A DNA stretch of 64,000 nucleotides, taken from Euleptes europaea (taxonomy: Eukaryota; Chordata; Lepidosauria; Squamata; Sphaerodactylidae). Below the pieces are notes generated by a model, which saw only the letters and a list, made by a program, of their open reading frames with translations, did not search any database and was not told the origin of the DNA. Location of the stretch: positions 110,604,274 to 110,668,273 of the forward strand of contig NC_079315.1 in the NCBI RefSeq assembly GCF_029931775.1. Direction: 5' to 3'. Within the stretch, counting starts at the first letter, position 1. Every line of letters begins with the position of its first letter. Shown here piece by piece: positions 32,550 to 42,639 of this stretch. Position numbers and translations under genes: made by a program.

Positions 32550-33180
32550 TTTTTGTGTGCCGTCAAGTCACAGCTGACTTATGGCGACCTCGTAGAGTCT
32601 TCCAGGCAAGAGATGTTCGGAGGCGGTTTGCCACTGCCCGCCTCTGCGTCACAACTCTGGTGTTCCTTGGAGGTTGCCCATCCCAGGTTGATATCTGCAC
32701 ACAAAATATACGAGACTTATACTAACCAGTACTACAACAACAACCAAATATACCAGTTGTTTAATAATTGAGAATAAAATTTACAACATATTCACTTACC
32801 TGGTTGGGTTTTAAACTGTTTGTATCTGCATTTGTTTACATCATTGTATTTCTATATATGTGTGCAGACTTAAGAAAAGGTTTTAACTAACCACTGATAA
32901 AGGCCCTAGAGGGCGAAACGCGTTAGGGTTTGTAGTTATAGATATCAGCCTAAGTTTTGCCATTGTGCTATTTTAATGCTTTTAAATAATTTTAAATTTT
33001 GCATAGCGCTTCTAATAAATTATATTTGTAATATTTCTATATAGACTTATATAAATCTTCCTCTCACCCAACCTCGGGTACCCATCCAAATAATAACCAG
33101 GTCCGACCCTGCCTAGCTTCTGAGATCTGATGAGATTGGGCTAGCCTGGAGCTATCCAGGTCAGGGTGCATATATAGATA
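32550..33180 (-). mobile_element. 5S-headed SINE split by a Penelope-like piece
   Basis: Left part gtgccgtcaagtcacagctg to ggttgcccatccc; right part cccatccaaataataaccag to gctatccaggtcagggtg. cccatcc is repeated at both junctions. Confidence 0.72.
32690..33062 (+). mobile_element. AT-rich insert with hammerhead-like core (Penelope-like?)
   Basis: ctgataaaggccctagaggg then cgaaacgcgttaggg at 32894-32925: a gccc/gggc hairpin between ctgataa and gaaac. The core has A where hammerheads need G8. Family assignment is inference. Confidence 0.5.
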
Positions 33181-33300
33181 AATATATATATACATACACA
33201 CACACATACATATGCATGTGTGTGTGTAAATCATCTGCTCTCAGGGTATACTGGACCATAGTTGCAGCTTGTTTGAATGAATATTTCCCTGAAAATCCAC

Positions 33301-33600
33301 TGGGAGCCAGCGTGGTGTAGTGGTTAAGAGCAGTGGTTTGGAGCGGTGGACTCTGATCTGGAGAACCGGGTTTGATTCCCCACTCCTCCACATCAGCGGC
33401 GGACTCTAATCTGGTGAACTGGATTTGTTTCCCCACTCCTCCACATGAAACCAGCTGGGTGACCTTGGGCTAGTCACACACTCTCAGCCCCACCTACCTC
33501 ACAGGGTGTCTGTAGTGGGGAGGGGAAGGGATTGTAAGCTGGTTTGATTCTTCCTTAAGTGGCAGAGAAAGTTGGCATATGAAAACCAACTCTTCATCTT
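33301..33600 (+). mobile_element. Sauria-type SINE
   Basis: gggagccagcgtggtgtagt to gaaaaccaactcttcatctt. The bases gtttgaatgaatatttccct before it recur twice after it (33601-33655), a small local duplication. Confidence 0.9.
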
Positions 33601-33992
33601 GTTTGCATGAATATTTCCCTGAAAATCAGCTTGTTTGAATGAATATTTCCCTGAAAATCAAGTCTGCCACTTAGGAAATATTTGATGAACCACTAAATTT
33701 GGGATGCTACCCTTCCCTTTCTCAGAAAGTCAGAAGTGGAACCTGATACCTGTCCCCCCTAGCGCCACTAGCTGTTTTGGCCTACCTCGCCTTCTACCCA
33801 GGATGTGAATGCTGTAACATCATAAGTTGAAACATCCCCCCTTCCCGTTTCAGCCTGATGAAAAGTTCCTGAGAACTCAATGACTTGCATACTGCTTGGT
33901 GTTGTTTTGGTTGGTCTTCACTGAAGCTGTTTTGGATCTTGCTTTGAACCGATATGTCTATGTATATAAAGCAAAAAGCACTTTAAACTTAC

Positions 33993-34095
33993 CTGACTGC
34001 TGTTCTGTAGACAATCTTCTAAAAATCCATCAACGATACTTGCTTTGGGGGACTGTGGAGAGTTCTCTTCACAGCATACAGGCACAGGAGATTTC
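33993..34095 (-). CDS. C18orf54: LAS2 coding exon 4
   Basis: Acceptor gatgtctgtctttag, donor gtaagt. It encodes KSPVPVCCEENSPQSPKASI then VDGFLEDCLQNSSQ, matching human KSPVPVNSDDSPQQ ... VLEDFLNNDNQ. Phase 2 in, phase 0 out. Confidence 0.9.
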
Positions 34096-34169
34096 CTAAA
34101 GACAGACATCTAGAGTTTAAATTCTGAAGTGGGTTCCCCGCCACCCCCAAAATATATCGATAAACTCTG

Positions 34170-34460
34170 GAGCTCTCTTCCCAGGGAGACTGGTCTGTCC
34201 CCTTCTGTTGCCATCTTCTGCCAGTGGGTGAAAACTGTTTAGTTTCGTTTGGCATTCCCTCAGTGATCCTTCCTTCCTGCCCAATATTTTAATTGCTGTT
34301 TTTATGACTTTGTGCGTATTTTTGCTCTGTTTTTAATTGTTTTAATTATGTGTGCATTTTGGGGGGGGAGTGGTTGGATTTAAAATGTGATTTTGTTATG
34401 TATGTTTTAATTTTTTAGCTGCTGCCTCAGTGGCTCTTGTGGAAGCAGAAAGTTGAGATA
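34170..34460 (+). mobile_element. L2-like LINE 3' end
   Basis: ttggcattccctcagtgatc and a long T-rich tail ending gaaagttgagatataaatta. Confidence 0.5.
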
Positions 34461-34469
34461 TAAATTATC

Positions 34470-34695
34470 TCGTGGCCCTTTCTTACATGCCAAGGGTAAT
34501 GCTGATTGCCACTTTGAGGTCAGGAAGGAATTTTCCTCCAGGCCAGGTTGGCCAGGGATCCTGGAGATGTTTTGCCTTCCTCTGGGCATAAAGCAGGGGT
34601 CACTGGAGGAAAGTAACTGTGAATTTCCTGTGTTGTGCAGGGGGTTGGACTGGATGACACGTGGGGTTCCTTCCAGCTCTATGTTTCTATGCACT
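34470..34695 (+). mobile_element. CR1 LINE 3' terminus
   Basis: attgccactttgaggtcagg, gggttggactggatgacacg, ctctatgtttctatg. Confidence 0.8.
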
Positions 34696-34944
34696 ACACT
34701 TTTAGCCCACCCTTCCTCTGAGGGTCTCAAGGCAGCATATACATTGGTTCTCCCTTTTTTTCATAACAACCCTCTGAAGCAGATATTGCAGAGAGAGAAA
34801 ATAACTGGCCTGGAATCACCCATGAGTGATTGGGGGAGGGGGTTGGAAGACAGCTGTAAAACCCGAGATGATGTCCCATCCATTATATTTTTAAATCTGA
34901 CCTTCACCCAAGAAACTCAGAATGACCCACACAGTACCAGCAGA

Positions 34945-35137
34945 GAGCCAGCATGGCATGAAGCCAGCTGGGTGACCTTGGGCTAGTCACAGCCCTGTTA
35001 GAGCTCTCGCAGCCACACCTCCCTCCCAGGGTGTCTGTTGTGGGGAGGGGAAGGGAAAGTGATTGTAAGCCAGTTTGATTCTTCTTCAAGTGGTAGAGAA
35101 AGATGGCATATAAAAACCAACTCTTCTTCTTCTACCA
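34945..35137 (+). mobile_element. Sauria-type SINE, central part deleted
   Basis: gagagccagcatggcatgaag joins the head straight to the gccagctgggtgaccttggg half, then the normal tail. Confidence 0.82.
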
Positions 35138-35220
35138 GTATGCCATGGCACAACTGAGTGATAAATCCTGGGAAATCTTGACAATGTTTTCTAAATAAAA
35201 ATGTGTGTCCCACTACTCAC

Positions 35221-35371
35221 AAACCAACGGGAACATTATCCCATGACCTTTCTGCCTCCAGTATGTCCACCGTACAAGGACTGCTGTCATTGTTCAGGAC
35301 GCTGGCTAATTCATCTGCAGAGGTCGCCAGCATTCTCTTTTCCTGCAGAAGGTGGGCCTTGAGGTCATTCT
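35221..35371 (-). CDS. C18orf54: LAS2 coding exon 3
   Basis: Acceptor aattgttttag, donor gtgagt. It encodes DLKAHLLQEKRMLATSADEL, then NNDSSPCTVDILEAERSWDN and VPVG. The EAERSWDNVPV end matches human EADRSWENIPV. Phase 1 in, phase 2 out. Confidence 0.9.
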
Positions 35372-35711
35372 CTAAAACAATTCATTGTTAAGCCAAGATT
35401 CAGTGCAAGATTCAGCACGTACATATGACTGAGACATGTAATGCATATTATTTGGTGCAGAAAATCAAATACAGATACAAATATTTCAAGTTAAAATCCT
35501 CTTGTTTTTTAGTGAAACCCAGAAAGAAACCCAGGAATTGTGTTAGTCCAATGCAGTAAATACACCAGAGAGGCCTTAAAGGCAAGCAAGTTTGTAGCAG
35601 GTGTGTCTCTTCTAGACCTGAAACTAATAAGCTGAGTCATCTCCACAGCAGAATGGGAAGAGACTCTGTGAATAATGAGCACACTGATTAAGTGCCCATC
35701 TTTTCCTATCC

Positions 35712-35900
35712 AGCGTGGTATAATGGTTACGAGTGGTGGTTTGGAGCGGTGGACTTTAATCTGGAGAACCGGGTTTGATTCCCCACTCCTCCACATGAGC
35801 GGTGGACGCTACTCTGGTGAACCAGGCTGGTTTCCCCACTCCTATACTTGAAGCCAGCTGGGTGACCTTGGGCTAGTCACAGTCCTCTGAGAGCTGTCTC
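35712..35900 (+). mobile_element. Sauria-type SINE, 3'-truncated
   Basis: cagcgtggtataatggttac to tcacagtcctctgagagctg; tail absent. Confidence 0.85.
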
Positions 35901-36171
35901 ATTAACCACGGTTGGCATTGTGCGTCCTCTTGGATGACTGCAGTAAGGTTAAACCACATTTTGCAAAGGAGTGTGAAAACAGGGATGTCAATGAAACACT
36001 CGCCATTTAACTCCAAGGCCATAAGGGAGGAGGAAATGCCCATGCAAGATTGGGGGGTGGAGGGAAGCATGCAAATAGCACAGTATTTTTCCCTTGGGCT
36101 TTCAGCCGAAGGCCCTTGAGAGAACTACTTAAACAGATAAGATGACTAAAATTATTGATAATAAAATATCA

Positions 36172-36413
36172 ATAGAAGAAGAAGAGTTGGCTTTTATATG
36201 CCGACTTCCTCTACCACTTAAGGGAGAATCAAACCGGCTTACAATCACCTTCCCTTCCCCTCCCCACAACAGACACCCTGTGAGGTAGGTGGGGCTGAGA
36301 GAGCTGTGACTAGCCCAAGATCACTCAGCTGGCTTCGTGTGGAGTGGGGAATCAAACCCGGTTCTCCAGATCAGACTCTACTGCTCCAAACTGACACACC
36401 ACGCTGGCTCTCC
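36172..36413 (-). mobile_element. Sauria-type SINE with head deletion
   Basis: Tail agagttggcttttatatgcc at the left, head ccacgctggctctcc at the right. Confidence 0.87.
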
Positions 36414-36426
36414 AATCAATTGTTAA

Positions 36427-36650
36427 AGTGTGTGTAAAGTGCTGTCAAGTCACACCCAACTTATGGCAACCCCATGGGGTTTTCAAGGCAAGAGACTAAC
36501 AGAGGTGGTTTGCCATTGCCTGGCTCTGCATAGCGACCCTGGCTTCTTTGGTGGTCTCCCATCCAAGTACTAACCAGGGACAACCCTGCTTAGTTTCTGA
36601 GATCTGATGAGATAAGGCTAGCCTGGGCCATCCAGGTCAGGGCTGTTAAA
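36427..36650 (-). mobile_element. 5S-headed SINE, near full length
   Basis: gtaaagtgctgtcaagtcac to gccatccaggtcagggctg. The 5S part (agtttctgagatctgatgag, ccatccaagtactaaccagg) is well preserved. Confidence 0.85.
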
Positions 36651-36761
36651 AGACAGGCAGCAATAAAAACAAAGTGAAAGCAGAGAAGGGGGGGCACAAA
36701 AAGAAAAGATGCACATAAACATTTTTTTTTAAGGAACCATTATTGAGTAGTACACAAAAAG

Positions 36762-37055
36762 CCCTGTGGCGCAGAGTGATAAGTGCAGTCCAAGCTCTGC
36801 TCACCACCTGAGTTCGATCATGACAGAAGTTGGTTTCAGGTCGCCGGCTCAAGGTTGACTCAGCCTTCCATCCTTCCGAGGTCGGTGCAATGAGTAGCCA
36901 GCTTGCTGGGGGTAAAGTGTAGATGACAGGGGAAGGCAATGGCAACCCACCCCGTAAACAAAGTCCGCCTAGTAAATGACAAGATGTGACGTCACCCCAT
37001 GGGTCAGTAATGACCTGGTGCTTGCCCAGGGGACTACCTTTACCTTTACACAAAA
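36762..37055 (+). mobile_element. tRNA-derived SINE, 'CCCCGTGGCGCAGAG' type
   Basis: gccctgtggcgcagagtgat to ggggactacctttaccttta. Confidence 0.87.
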
Positions 37056-37179
37056 AGCCATAAGATAAAACAGCATAATAACAAAGAATAAATTAGCAGC
37101 ATGGTTGGGCTACATTGCATCTTCCCTGGACCAATTGCAAAAAGCTGGTATTGAAAGAATTTTGGACTCAGCATCATTT

Positions 37180-38100
37180 TAGAATCATAGAGTTGGAAGG
37201 GACCACCAGGGTCATCAAGTCCAACCCCCTGCACAATGCAGGAAATTCACAACTACCTCCCTCCCACACCTAGTGACCAGAAGATGGCCAAGATGCCCTC
37301 CCTCTCATCATCTGCCCAAGGTCACAGAATCAGCACTGCTGACAGATGGCCATCTAACCTCTTCTTAAAAACTTACAGGGAAGGAGAGCTTACCACCTCT
37401 GGAGGAAGCCTGTTCCACTGAGAAATTGCTCTGTTAGAATTTCCTAATGTCTAGACGGAAACTCTTGTGATTTAAGTTCAACCAATTGGTTCTGGTCCGA
37501 CCTTCTTGGGCAACAGAAAACAACTCGGCACCATCCTCAATATGACAGCCCCTCAAGTACTTGAACATGGTTATCATATCCCCTCTCATTCTTCTCCTCT
37601 TCAGGCTAAACATACCCAGCACCTTCAACCTTTCCTCATAGTACTTGGTCTCCAGACCCCTCTCCATCTTTGTTGCCCTCCTCTGGACACGTTCCAGCTT
37701 GTCTACATCTTTTTTAAATTGTGGTGCCCAAAACTGAACACAGTACTCTAGGTGACGTCTAACCAGAGCAGAGTAAAGCGATACCATCACTTCGTGTGAT
37801 CCGGACACTATGCTTCTGTTGATGCAGCCCAAGACTGCATTTGCCTTTTTAGCTACCGCATCACACTGCTGACTTATGTTCAGTGTTTGGTCTACTAAGA
37901 CCCCAAGATCCTTTTCACACACACTACTGCTCAGACAAGTCTCCCCCAGCCTGTCAAGATCATCCTGCATCTTGGCTCTGTCTTCTACCGTATTTGCTAC
38001 CCCTCCCAATTTAGTATCATCTGCAAATTTAATAAGCATCCCCTCTATTCCTTCATCCAAATCATTTATAAAGATGTCGAACAACACAGCCCAGCACAGA
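37180..38100 (-). mobile_element. CR1 LINE 3' half, RT palm to 3' end
   Basis: Minus frame 38087-37434 reads IKFADDTKLGGVANTVEDRA (RT catalytic FADD), then a block starting YSALVRRHLEYCVQFWAP and LGMFSLKRRRMRGDMITMFK. An in-frame internal deletion joins DDLDRLGET to the downstream CEKDLGVLVD block. The tail runs to 37180. Confidence 0.93.
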
Positions 38101-38104
38101 TTTT

Positions 38105-38415
38105 AGAAGAAGAAGAGTTGGTTTTTATATGCTGACTTTCTCTACCACTTAAGGGAGACTCAAACCGGCTTACAATCACCTTCCCTTCCCCACAACAGAC
38201 ACCCTGTGAGGTAGGTGGGGCTGAGAGAGCTCTAACAGAGCTGTAACTTGCCCAAGGTCACCCAGCTGGCTTTGTGTGTAGGAGTGGGAAAACAAATCCA
38301 GTTCACCAGATTAGCCTCTGCCGCTCATGTGGAGGAGTGGGGAATCAAATCCGGTTCTCCAGATCAGAGTCCACCACTCCAAACCACCACTCTTTACCAC
38401 TACACCACGCTGGTT
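38105..38415 (-). mobile_element. Sauria-type SINE next to a LAS2 donor
   Basis: Full-length minus copy whose head ends 37 bases inside the intron from the LAS2 exon 2 donor (38452/38451). Confidence 0.9.
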
Positions 38416-38451
38416 TCGCTGACAGCCAAATAGAGCGCTCCGATGAATTAC

Positions 38452-39219
38452 CTCTCCATGAATCCACGTCCTCTCCTGAACCCTCAGGCGCAAAGCACAC
38501 CCTCCGGTGATCACGGTGGCCATTTCTTACAACAGTGTCCCTATTTTGTAGGTCCGCCAAACTGTTGCGTTCAGAAGGTCTAGAGTTCTTTGATCCGCCA
38601 AGATTTTGTCCGCTGGTCAGCTTCGGGCTCCCTTGCCAACGGGAAGAATCGCTTTCCACATCGCCAGTCTGGGGAAAACTTTCATTCACAGAATTTGGCA
38701 AGAGGTTATGGCTGTCAAGCCAAGCTGGATACTTGAAATCTGGAAGGCTGCTTATCCCCGAAAAACTCAAGTCGGATTTTTGACTTGTAAGCCACCTTGG
38801 ATAGTTCTTATGAAAACTGGGCCCTGACTCCTCCTGCTTAGCCAAGCGGTTCCGCAGCGAATGCCCGGAAGCGTTAGAATCGTATTTGTGAAACGTACAT
38901 CGTGCGGACTTTCTGCTAAAGTCTCCGTATGAAGAGGAAATTACCGGATCTCCTGGAAAGCTCATTTTTCCTTCGCTGCCAAAAGATGAGGTCTGGTAAC
39001 AAACACGAGAAGCAGAAATCTGGGATTTCCTCTTTGATTTGTTATTCTGACGTGCCGGCTGTAAGGCAGCGACTTGGTTAAAAGACAGAGAACCGTCAGG
39101 AGGAAAGGCCAGAAGATCATCCGTGGTGAGACTGAGCATGTCGTGGTCACAAGTAGATTTCCTTCTCAAACGTGGAGAAACAGGATGTTTTATTGCCTGC
39201 TGTTTAAAGTTCTCACGAG
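38452..39219 (-). CDS. C18orf54: LAS2 coding exon 2 (large)
   Basis: Acceptor ttgttttccag, donor gtaatt. The 768 bases are open. The 5' part gives ARENFKQQAIKHPVSPRLRR, then MLSLTTDDLLAFPPDGSLSF, matching human MSLTTDDLLRLPADGSFSY. The rest is serine- and asparagine-rich with little predicted structure and repeated tryptophan motifs (YPRWLTSQK, YPAWLDSHN). Phase 1 in, phase 1 out. The open frame beyond 38452 runs into a SINE and is not coding. Confidence 0.9.
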
Positions 39220-39484
39220 CTGGAAAACAAGCGATTTAGCACACATTAACCCACACATTCCCCAGAAAAAGAAAAGAACCTTTAAAAGTTGCAGAAACAA
39301 TATCTTTGCACTAGAAGTCAGATGTAACAGCCCTGCAGTCAGACATTTATCCAAGATAAATAATTATGCCCAGGAAAGCAATGTGCTAGACTCATAGTTT
39401 TGGTAATGCAGGGACACAAAGGAACTTCGGGGGCAGGATGGTAACATTTTCTGAACTTCAGAGTTGCTAGGAGCACCCACAACA

Positions 39485-39935
39485 TATCATCTTTTGGTGG
39501 TCCCCGGCCCGATGAATATTCAGCTGGCCTCGGCCAGGGCTTTCTCTGCCCTGGCCCTAGCCTGGTGGAATAGCCTCTCGAGTTAGACCAGGGCCCTGTG
39601 GGACCTTAAAGAGTTCTGCAGGGCCTGTAAAACAGAGCTATTCTGCCAGGCTTATGGTTGAGGCCAGCTATGATTTCCTATATATGACTGCTGGCCTTCC
39701 TAACCGTCACCGCTGTTGTATTTAGTCCATCTGCTCGCCTAGTTGTAACTTTTTTACACTTAGTTGTAACTTAGTTGTAACTTCGCCTATGTAGTTTTAG
39801 GATAGTTGGCTTATATAATTTTAGGGCTATTTTAAACGTTGTTTTAATGGTTTTATTGATTAAATGGGATATTATTCCCTTGTAAGCCGCTCTGAGCGGG
39901 GAATTAAATTGAAATAATAAATAAATAAAGCTCAG
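39485..39935 (+). mobile_element. L2-type LINE 3' end
   Basis: gccttcctaaccgtcaccgc, a block translating to KTELFCQAYG-like sequence and the terminal taagccgctctgagcgggg followed by (AATA)n. Confidence 0.7.
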
Positions 39936-40335
39936 CGCACTGCATTATGAGAAACTTTATACACACCTGTTTACGGGATTGCAAAGGCCTCACCGACAGA
40001 CCTTTCCGTACAGTTTTTAGGCTGAGGGCAGAGCGGTCAGTCATTTACTACACTCTAACGCCAGCAATATAAAACATACACCAACAGAGGACAGAGCTGA
40101 AATTCCGCGGCGCCAACTTCAAAACTACTGAGCCATCCTTGCAATTAAGACTTTTGTCAAAGACCCTGTTCTGCATTCCCCATCTTTTGTAGACTACCAA
40201 GGACAGTCTTAAAAAAGAGAGGCACTCTCAATTCTGGAACTCCTTCCCTTGAGACACTTGCTGACACAAGATTTAGGCATCAGAAGAAAACATTTCTTTC
40301 TTCCAAACCTTTGGTTGAGTCTCCCGCCCCCCCTT
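39936..40335. other. LAS2 intron, no feature seen
   Basis: Intron 1 sequence of the LAS2 coding region; nothing recognisable. Confidence 0.4.
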
Positions 40336-40339
40336 CCTG

Positions 40340-40768
40340 ATTCTGTGAACTTAGGCAGAAGATCATGAGAGGGAGGGCAGGAAGGGATGAGTCAGTAATG
40401 CCTATTGCCACTTCGGGGTCAGGAAGGACTTATCCTCCAGGCCAGGGATCCCGGAGGTTTTGTGCCTTCCTCTGGGCATAGACCAGGGGTCACTGGGAGA
40501 GGTAGCTGTGAATTTCCTGCATTGTGCAGGGGGTTGCACTAGATGAGCCTTGAGGCCCCATTCCAGCTCTATGTTTCCCCTATTGGCTGTTGTACTGATT
40601 TCATAGGCCTACTGTGTCTGTGTAAAGCGCCCTCAAGTCACAGCCAACTTATGGCGACCCCTCATGGGGTTTTCAGTGCAAGAGATTAACAGAGGTGGTT
40701 TACCATTGCTTGCAGCCCTGGACTAGATGGCCTGTATGGCCCCTTCCAACTCTATAATTCTATGATTC
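40340..40768 (+). mobile_element. CR1 tails flanking a 5S-headed SINE fragment
   Basis: CR1 tail 40340-40590 (gttgcactagatgagccttg), minus 5S-SINE fragment 40610-40715 (cagccaacttatggcgaccc), and a second CR1 tail 40715-40768 (gactagatggcctgtatggc). Confidence 0.75.
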
Positions 40769-40812
40769 ATCACACATTTTGCTAAGAAAAAACAAAACGA
40801 AAACCCACATAC

Positions 40813-41141
40813 CATCTTTTTGCTGGAAACAATCCTTGGAAGGCTCTAAGTCTCTAGGAGTGCTCTGGTTAACGCAGATTTTTCCGGGTTTTATTTCTGG
40901 AGACACAAGGCTGATATTGTAATCTTTAATATAGTCCTCCAAAGCTTGAGATGCTGAGTTATACAGCCTGTCCTTGTACTGGATTGAGCTGTGCGACTCC
41001 ACAGAATTGTTGTTGTTAGTGAGGCAATACCTCGCCATAAGAGAAGACGTTGTAGTTTCCAGAGGACAGATATTACCTTTTTAAATCGAACATGCCACTG
41101 CTTTTCATCCAAATGGACTCCAGGGATTGTCATTCATGTTT
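40813..41141 (-). CDS. C18orf54: C18orf54 / LAS2, coding exon 1 (with 5' UTR)
   Basis: Orthologue of human C18orf54 (lung adenoma susceptibility protein 2), a vertebrate protein of poorly known function and no assigned enzymatic domain. The start at 41038-41036 is chosen because MARYCLTNNNNSVESHSS matches the human N-terminus (MAKYCLTNN...). The exon starts after ttgatttcag at 41141 and ends at a gtatgt donor. Seven coding exons (41038-40813, 39219-38452, 35371-35221, 34095-33993, 31400-31269, 29561-29491, 25913-25838) join in consistent phase to 1527 bases, about 508 residues. Conserved blocks lie at the N-terminus, LTTDDLL, SPVPV, NHHGPVEAL and the C-terminal ALHHLSRLKGLV. The middle is low complexity. 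Two upstream ATGs lie in the 5' UTR part. The promoter is probably the CpG block at 42640-43270. Confidence 0.93.
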
Positions 41142-41329
41142 CTGAAATCAATGTCAATAAATAAGAGGGGGAAAATCAGCTGCCCTGATATCAAAACATA
41201 ATCATGTCAATTTACTATGAATTTCGAAGTCCAGTAAACAGAAGTTGCCTTCCAATTTGACCCCTACGGTTAACAATTAATACTCACTATGACACACCTA
41301 GTCGTGTGAATATAATCGAGGTCTCAGTT

Positions 41330-41535
41330 AGGGCTGGCAGCCACCAGGTGGGGCTTGGGTATCTTCTGGAATTAGAACAGATTCCTACGCAATAGAGATC
41401 AATTCCCCTGGAGAAAATGGCTGTTTTGGTGGGTGGACTCTACGGCGTTATACCCCACTGAGGTGCCATCCCTCCCCAGGCTCCACTCCCAAAATCTCCA
41501 GGTATTTCCCAACTCAAGAGCAGGCAACCTTAGTC
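41330..41535. mobile_element. hAT MITE, diverged
   Basis: tagggctggcagccaccagg ... aactcaagagcaggcaacctta. Confidence 0.65.
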
Positions 41536-41699
41536 TCGACGGACAGAAAATATCCCTTACAAAACCAGTATTCAGACTGAATGCAGAACTACCAGACCGT
41601 TTGCAAGACCTGAGCAAGGCTGTGAAAGACAGAACGTTTTGGAGTTCGTTCGTTCTTAGGACCACCATTAAGTTGGAAGCGACTTGACGGCATTTAACA

Positions 41700-41800
41700 C
41701 ACATATTTCTGAAGAAGTGAGCTGTGGCTCACGAAAGCTCGCACCCTGCCAAAATTTTTGTTAGTCTTTAAGGTGCTATTGGACTCTCGCTCTCTGGTTC
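41700..41800 (+). mobile_element. Repeat with hammerhead-like core (Penelope-like?)
   Basis: ctgaagaagtgagctgtggc then tcacgaaagctc: ctgaaga (41709) and gaaa (41733) bracket a perfect gtgagc/gctcac hairpin. It is followed by gttagtctttaaggtgctat. Confidence 0.55.
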
Positions 41801-41844
41801 ACTGCATATTTCACCAGTCAGCTACCTCTTGCTTGCAGGAGTAC

Positions 41845-42027
41845 CCAAGCTGCCTTATACTGAGTCAGACCCTCGGTCCATCAAGGTCAGTATTGTCTAC
41901 TCTGACCAGCAGCAGTCTCCAGGGTCTCAGGCAGACGTCATTCATGATGGTTTTAACTGGAGAGGCCCAGGAGTGAACTGGGGCCTTGTGCATGTAAAAA
42001 CATACTCTACCACTGAGCCACGGCCTC
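41845..42027 (-). mobile_element. tRNA-derived SINE ('CTCAGTGGTAGAGC' type)
   Basis: Minus copy from aagctgccttatactgagtc to ctaccactgagccacggcct. Confidence 0.85.
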
Positions 42028-42044
42028 ATACGTCTTACTCCGAA

Positions 42045-42225
42045 ATCTTTGGAAGATGGGGTGTTGGACCTGGGAGACCTGGGTTCGACTCTCCACTCGT
42101 GCTATGGAAGCTCGCTGGCTGACCTTGGGCCAGTCACACTCTCTCAGCCTTAGCTTCCTCGCAGGGTTGTTGTGAGGGCAAAATGGAGCCTGTCAGTCAC
42201 TTTGAGTCTCCATTGGGGAGAAAAG
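42045..42225 (+). mobile_element. tRNA-derived SINE, short class
   Basis: gggttcgactctccactcgt (box B), gctgaccttgggccagtcac, cattggggagaaaagggtag. It abuts the tandem array. Confidence 0.75.
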
Positions 42226-42628
42226 GGTAGTTTCTTGTGGGGCGGGGGAAGTGGGTGTCGCCGTGGCTCAGCGGCAGAGCCTCTGCTTTGCGTGCAAAGG
42301 GGAGTCCCAGGCTCAGTCCCCAGCATACACGTGAACGGCACTCACACGTGCGTAGTTGCAAAGGTAGTTTCTTGTGGGGCGGGGGAACTGGGGGTCGCCG
42401 TGGCTCAGCGGCAGAGCCTCTGCTTTGCGTGCAGAGGGGAGTCCCAGGCTTAGTCCCCGGCATACACGTGAACGGCACTCACACGTGCGTAGTTGCAAAG
42501 GGTAGTTTCTTGTGGGGCGGGGGAAGCGGGTGTCGCCGTGGCTCAGCGGCAGAGCCTTTGCTTTGCGTGCAAAGGGGAGTCCCAGGCTCAGTCCCCGGCA
42601 TACACGTGAACGGCACTCACACGTGCGG
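42226..42628 (+). repeat. 138-bp tandem array of tRNA-like units (about three copies)
   Basis: cgccgtggctcagcggcaga recurs at 42259, 42396 and 42534 (periods 137 and 138). Each unit has a box-A-like tggctcagcggcagagc and a box-B-like caggctcagtccc, then gcatacacgtgaacggcact. It is almost unmutated between units. Box A/B spacing fits a Pol III type 2 promoter. Confidence 0.93.
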
Positions 42629-42639
42629 CCGCGAGTCGC

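Noticed and set aside
38345-38451. Extension of the LAS2 exon 2 frame (…WLSAKPAWCSGKEWWFG…)
   Set aside because: The extension translates a Sauria SINE. A good donor in the right phase sits at 38452/38451.
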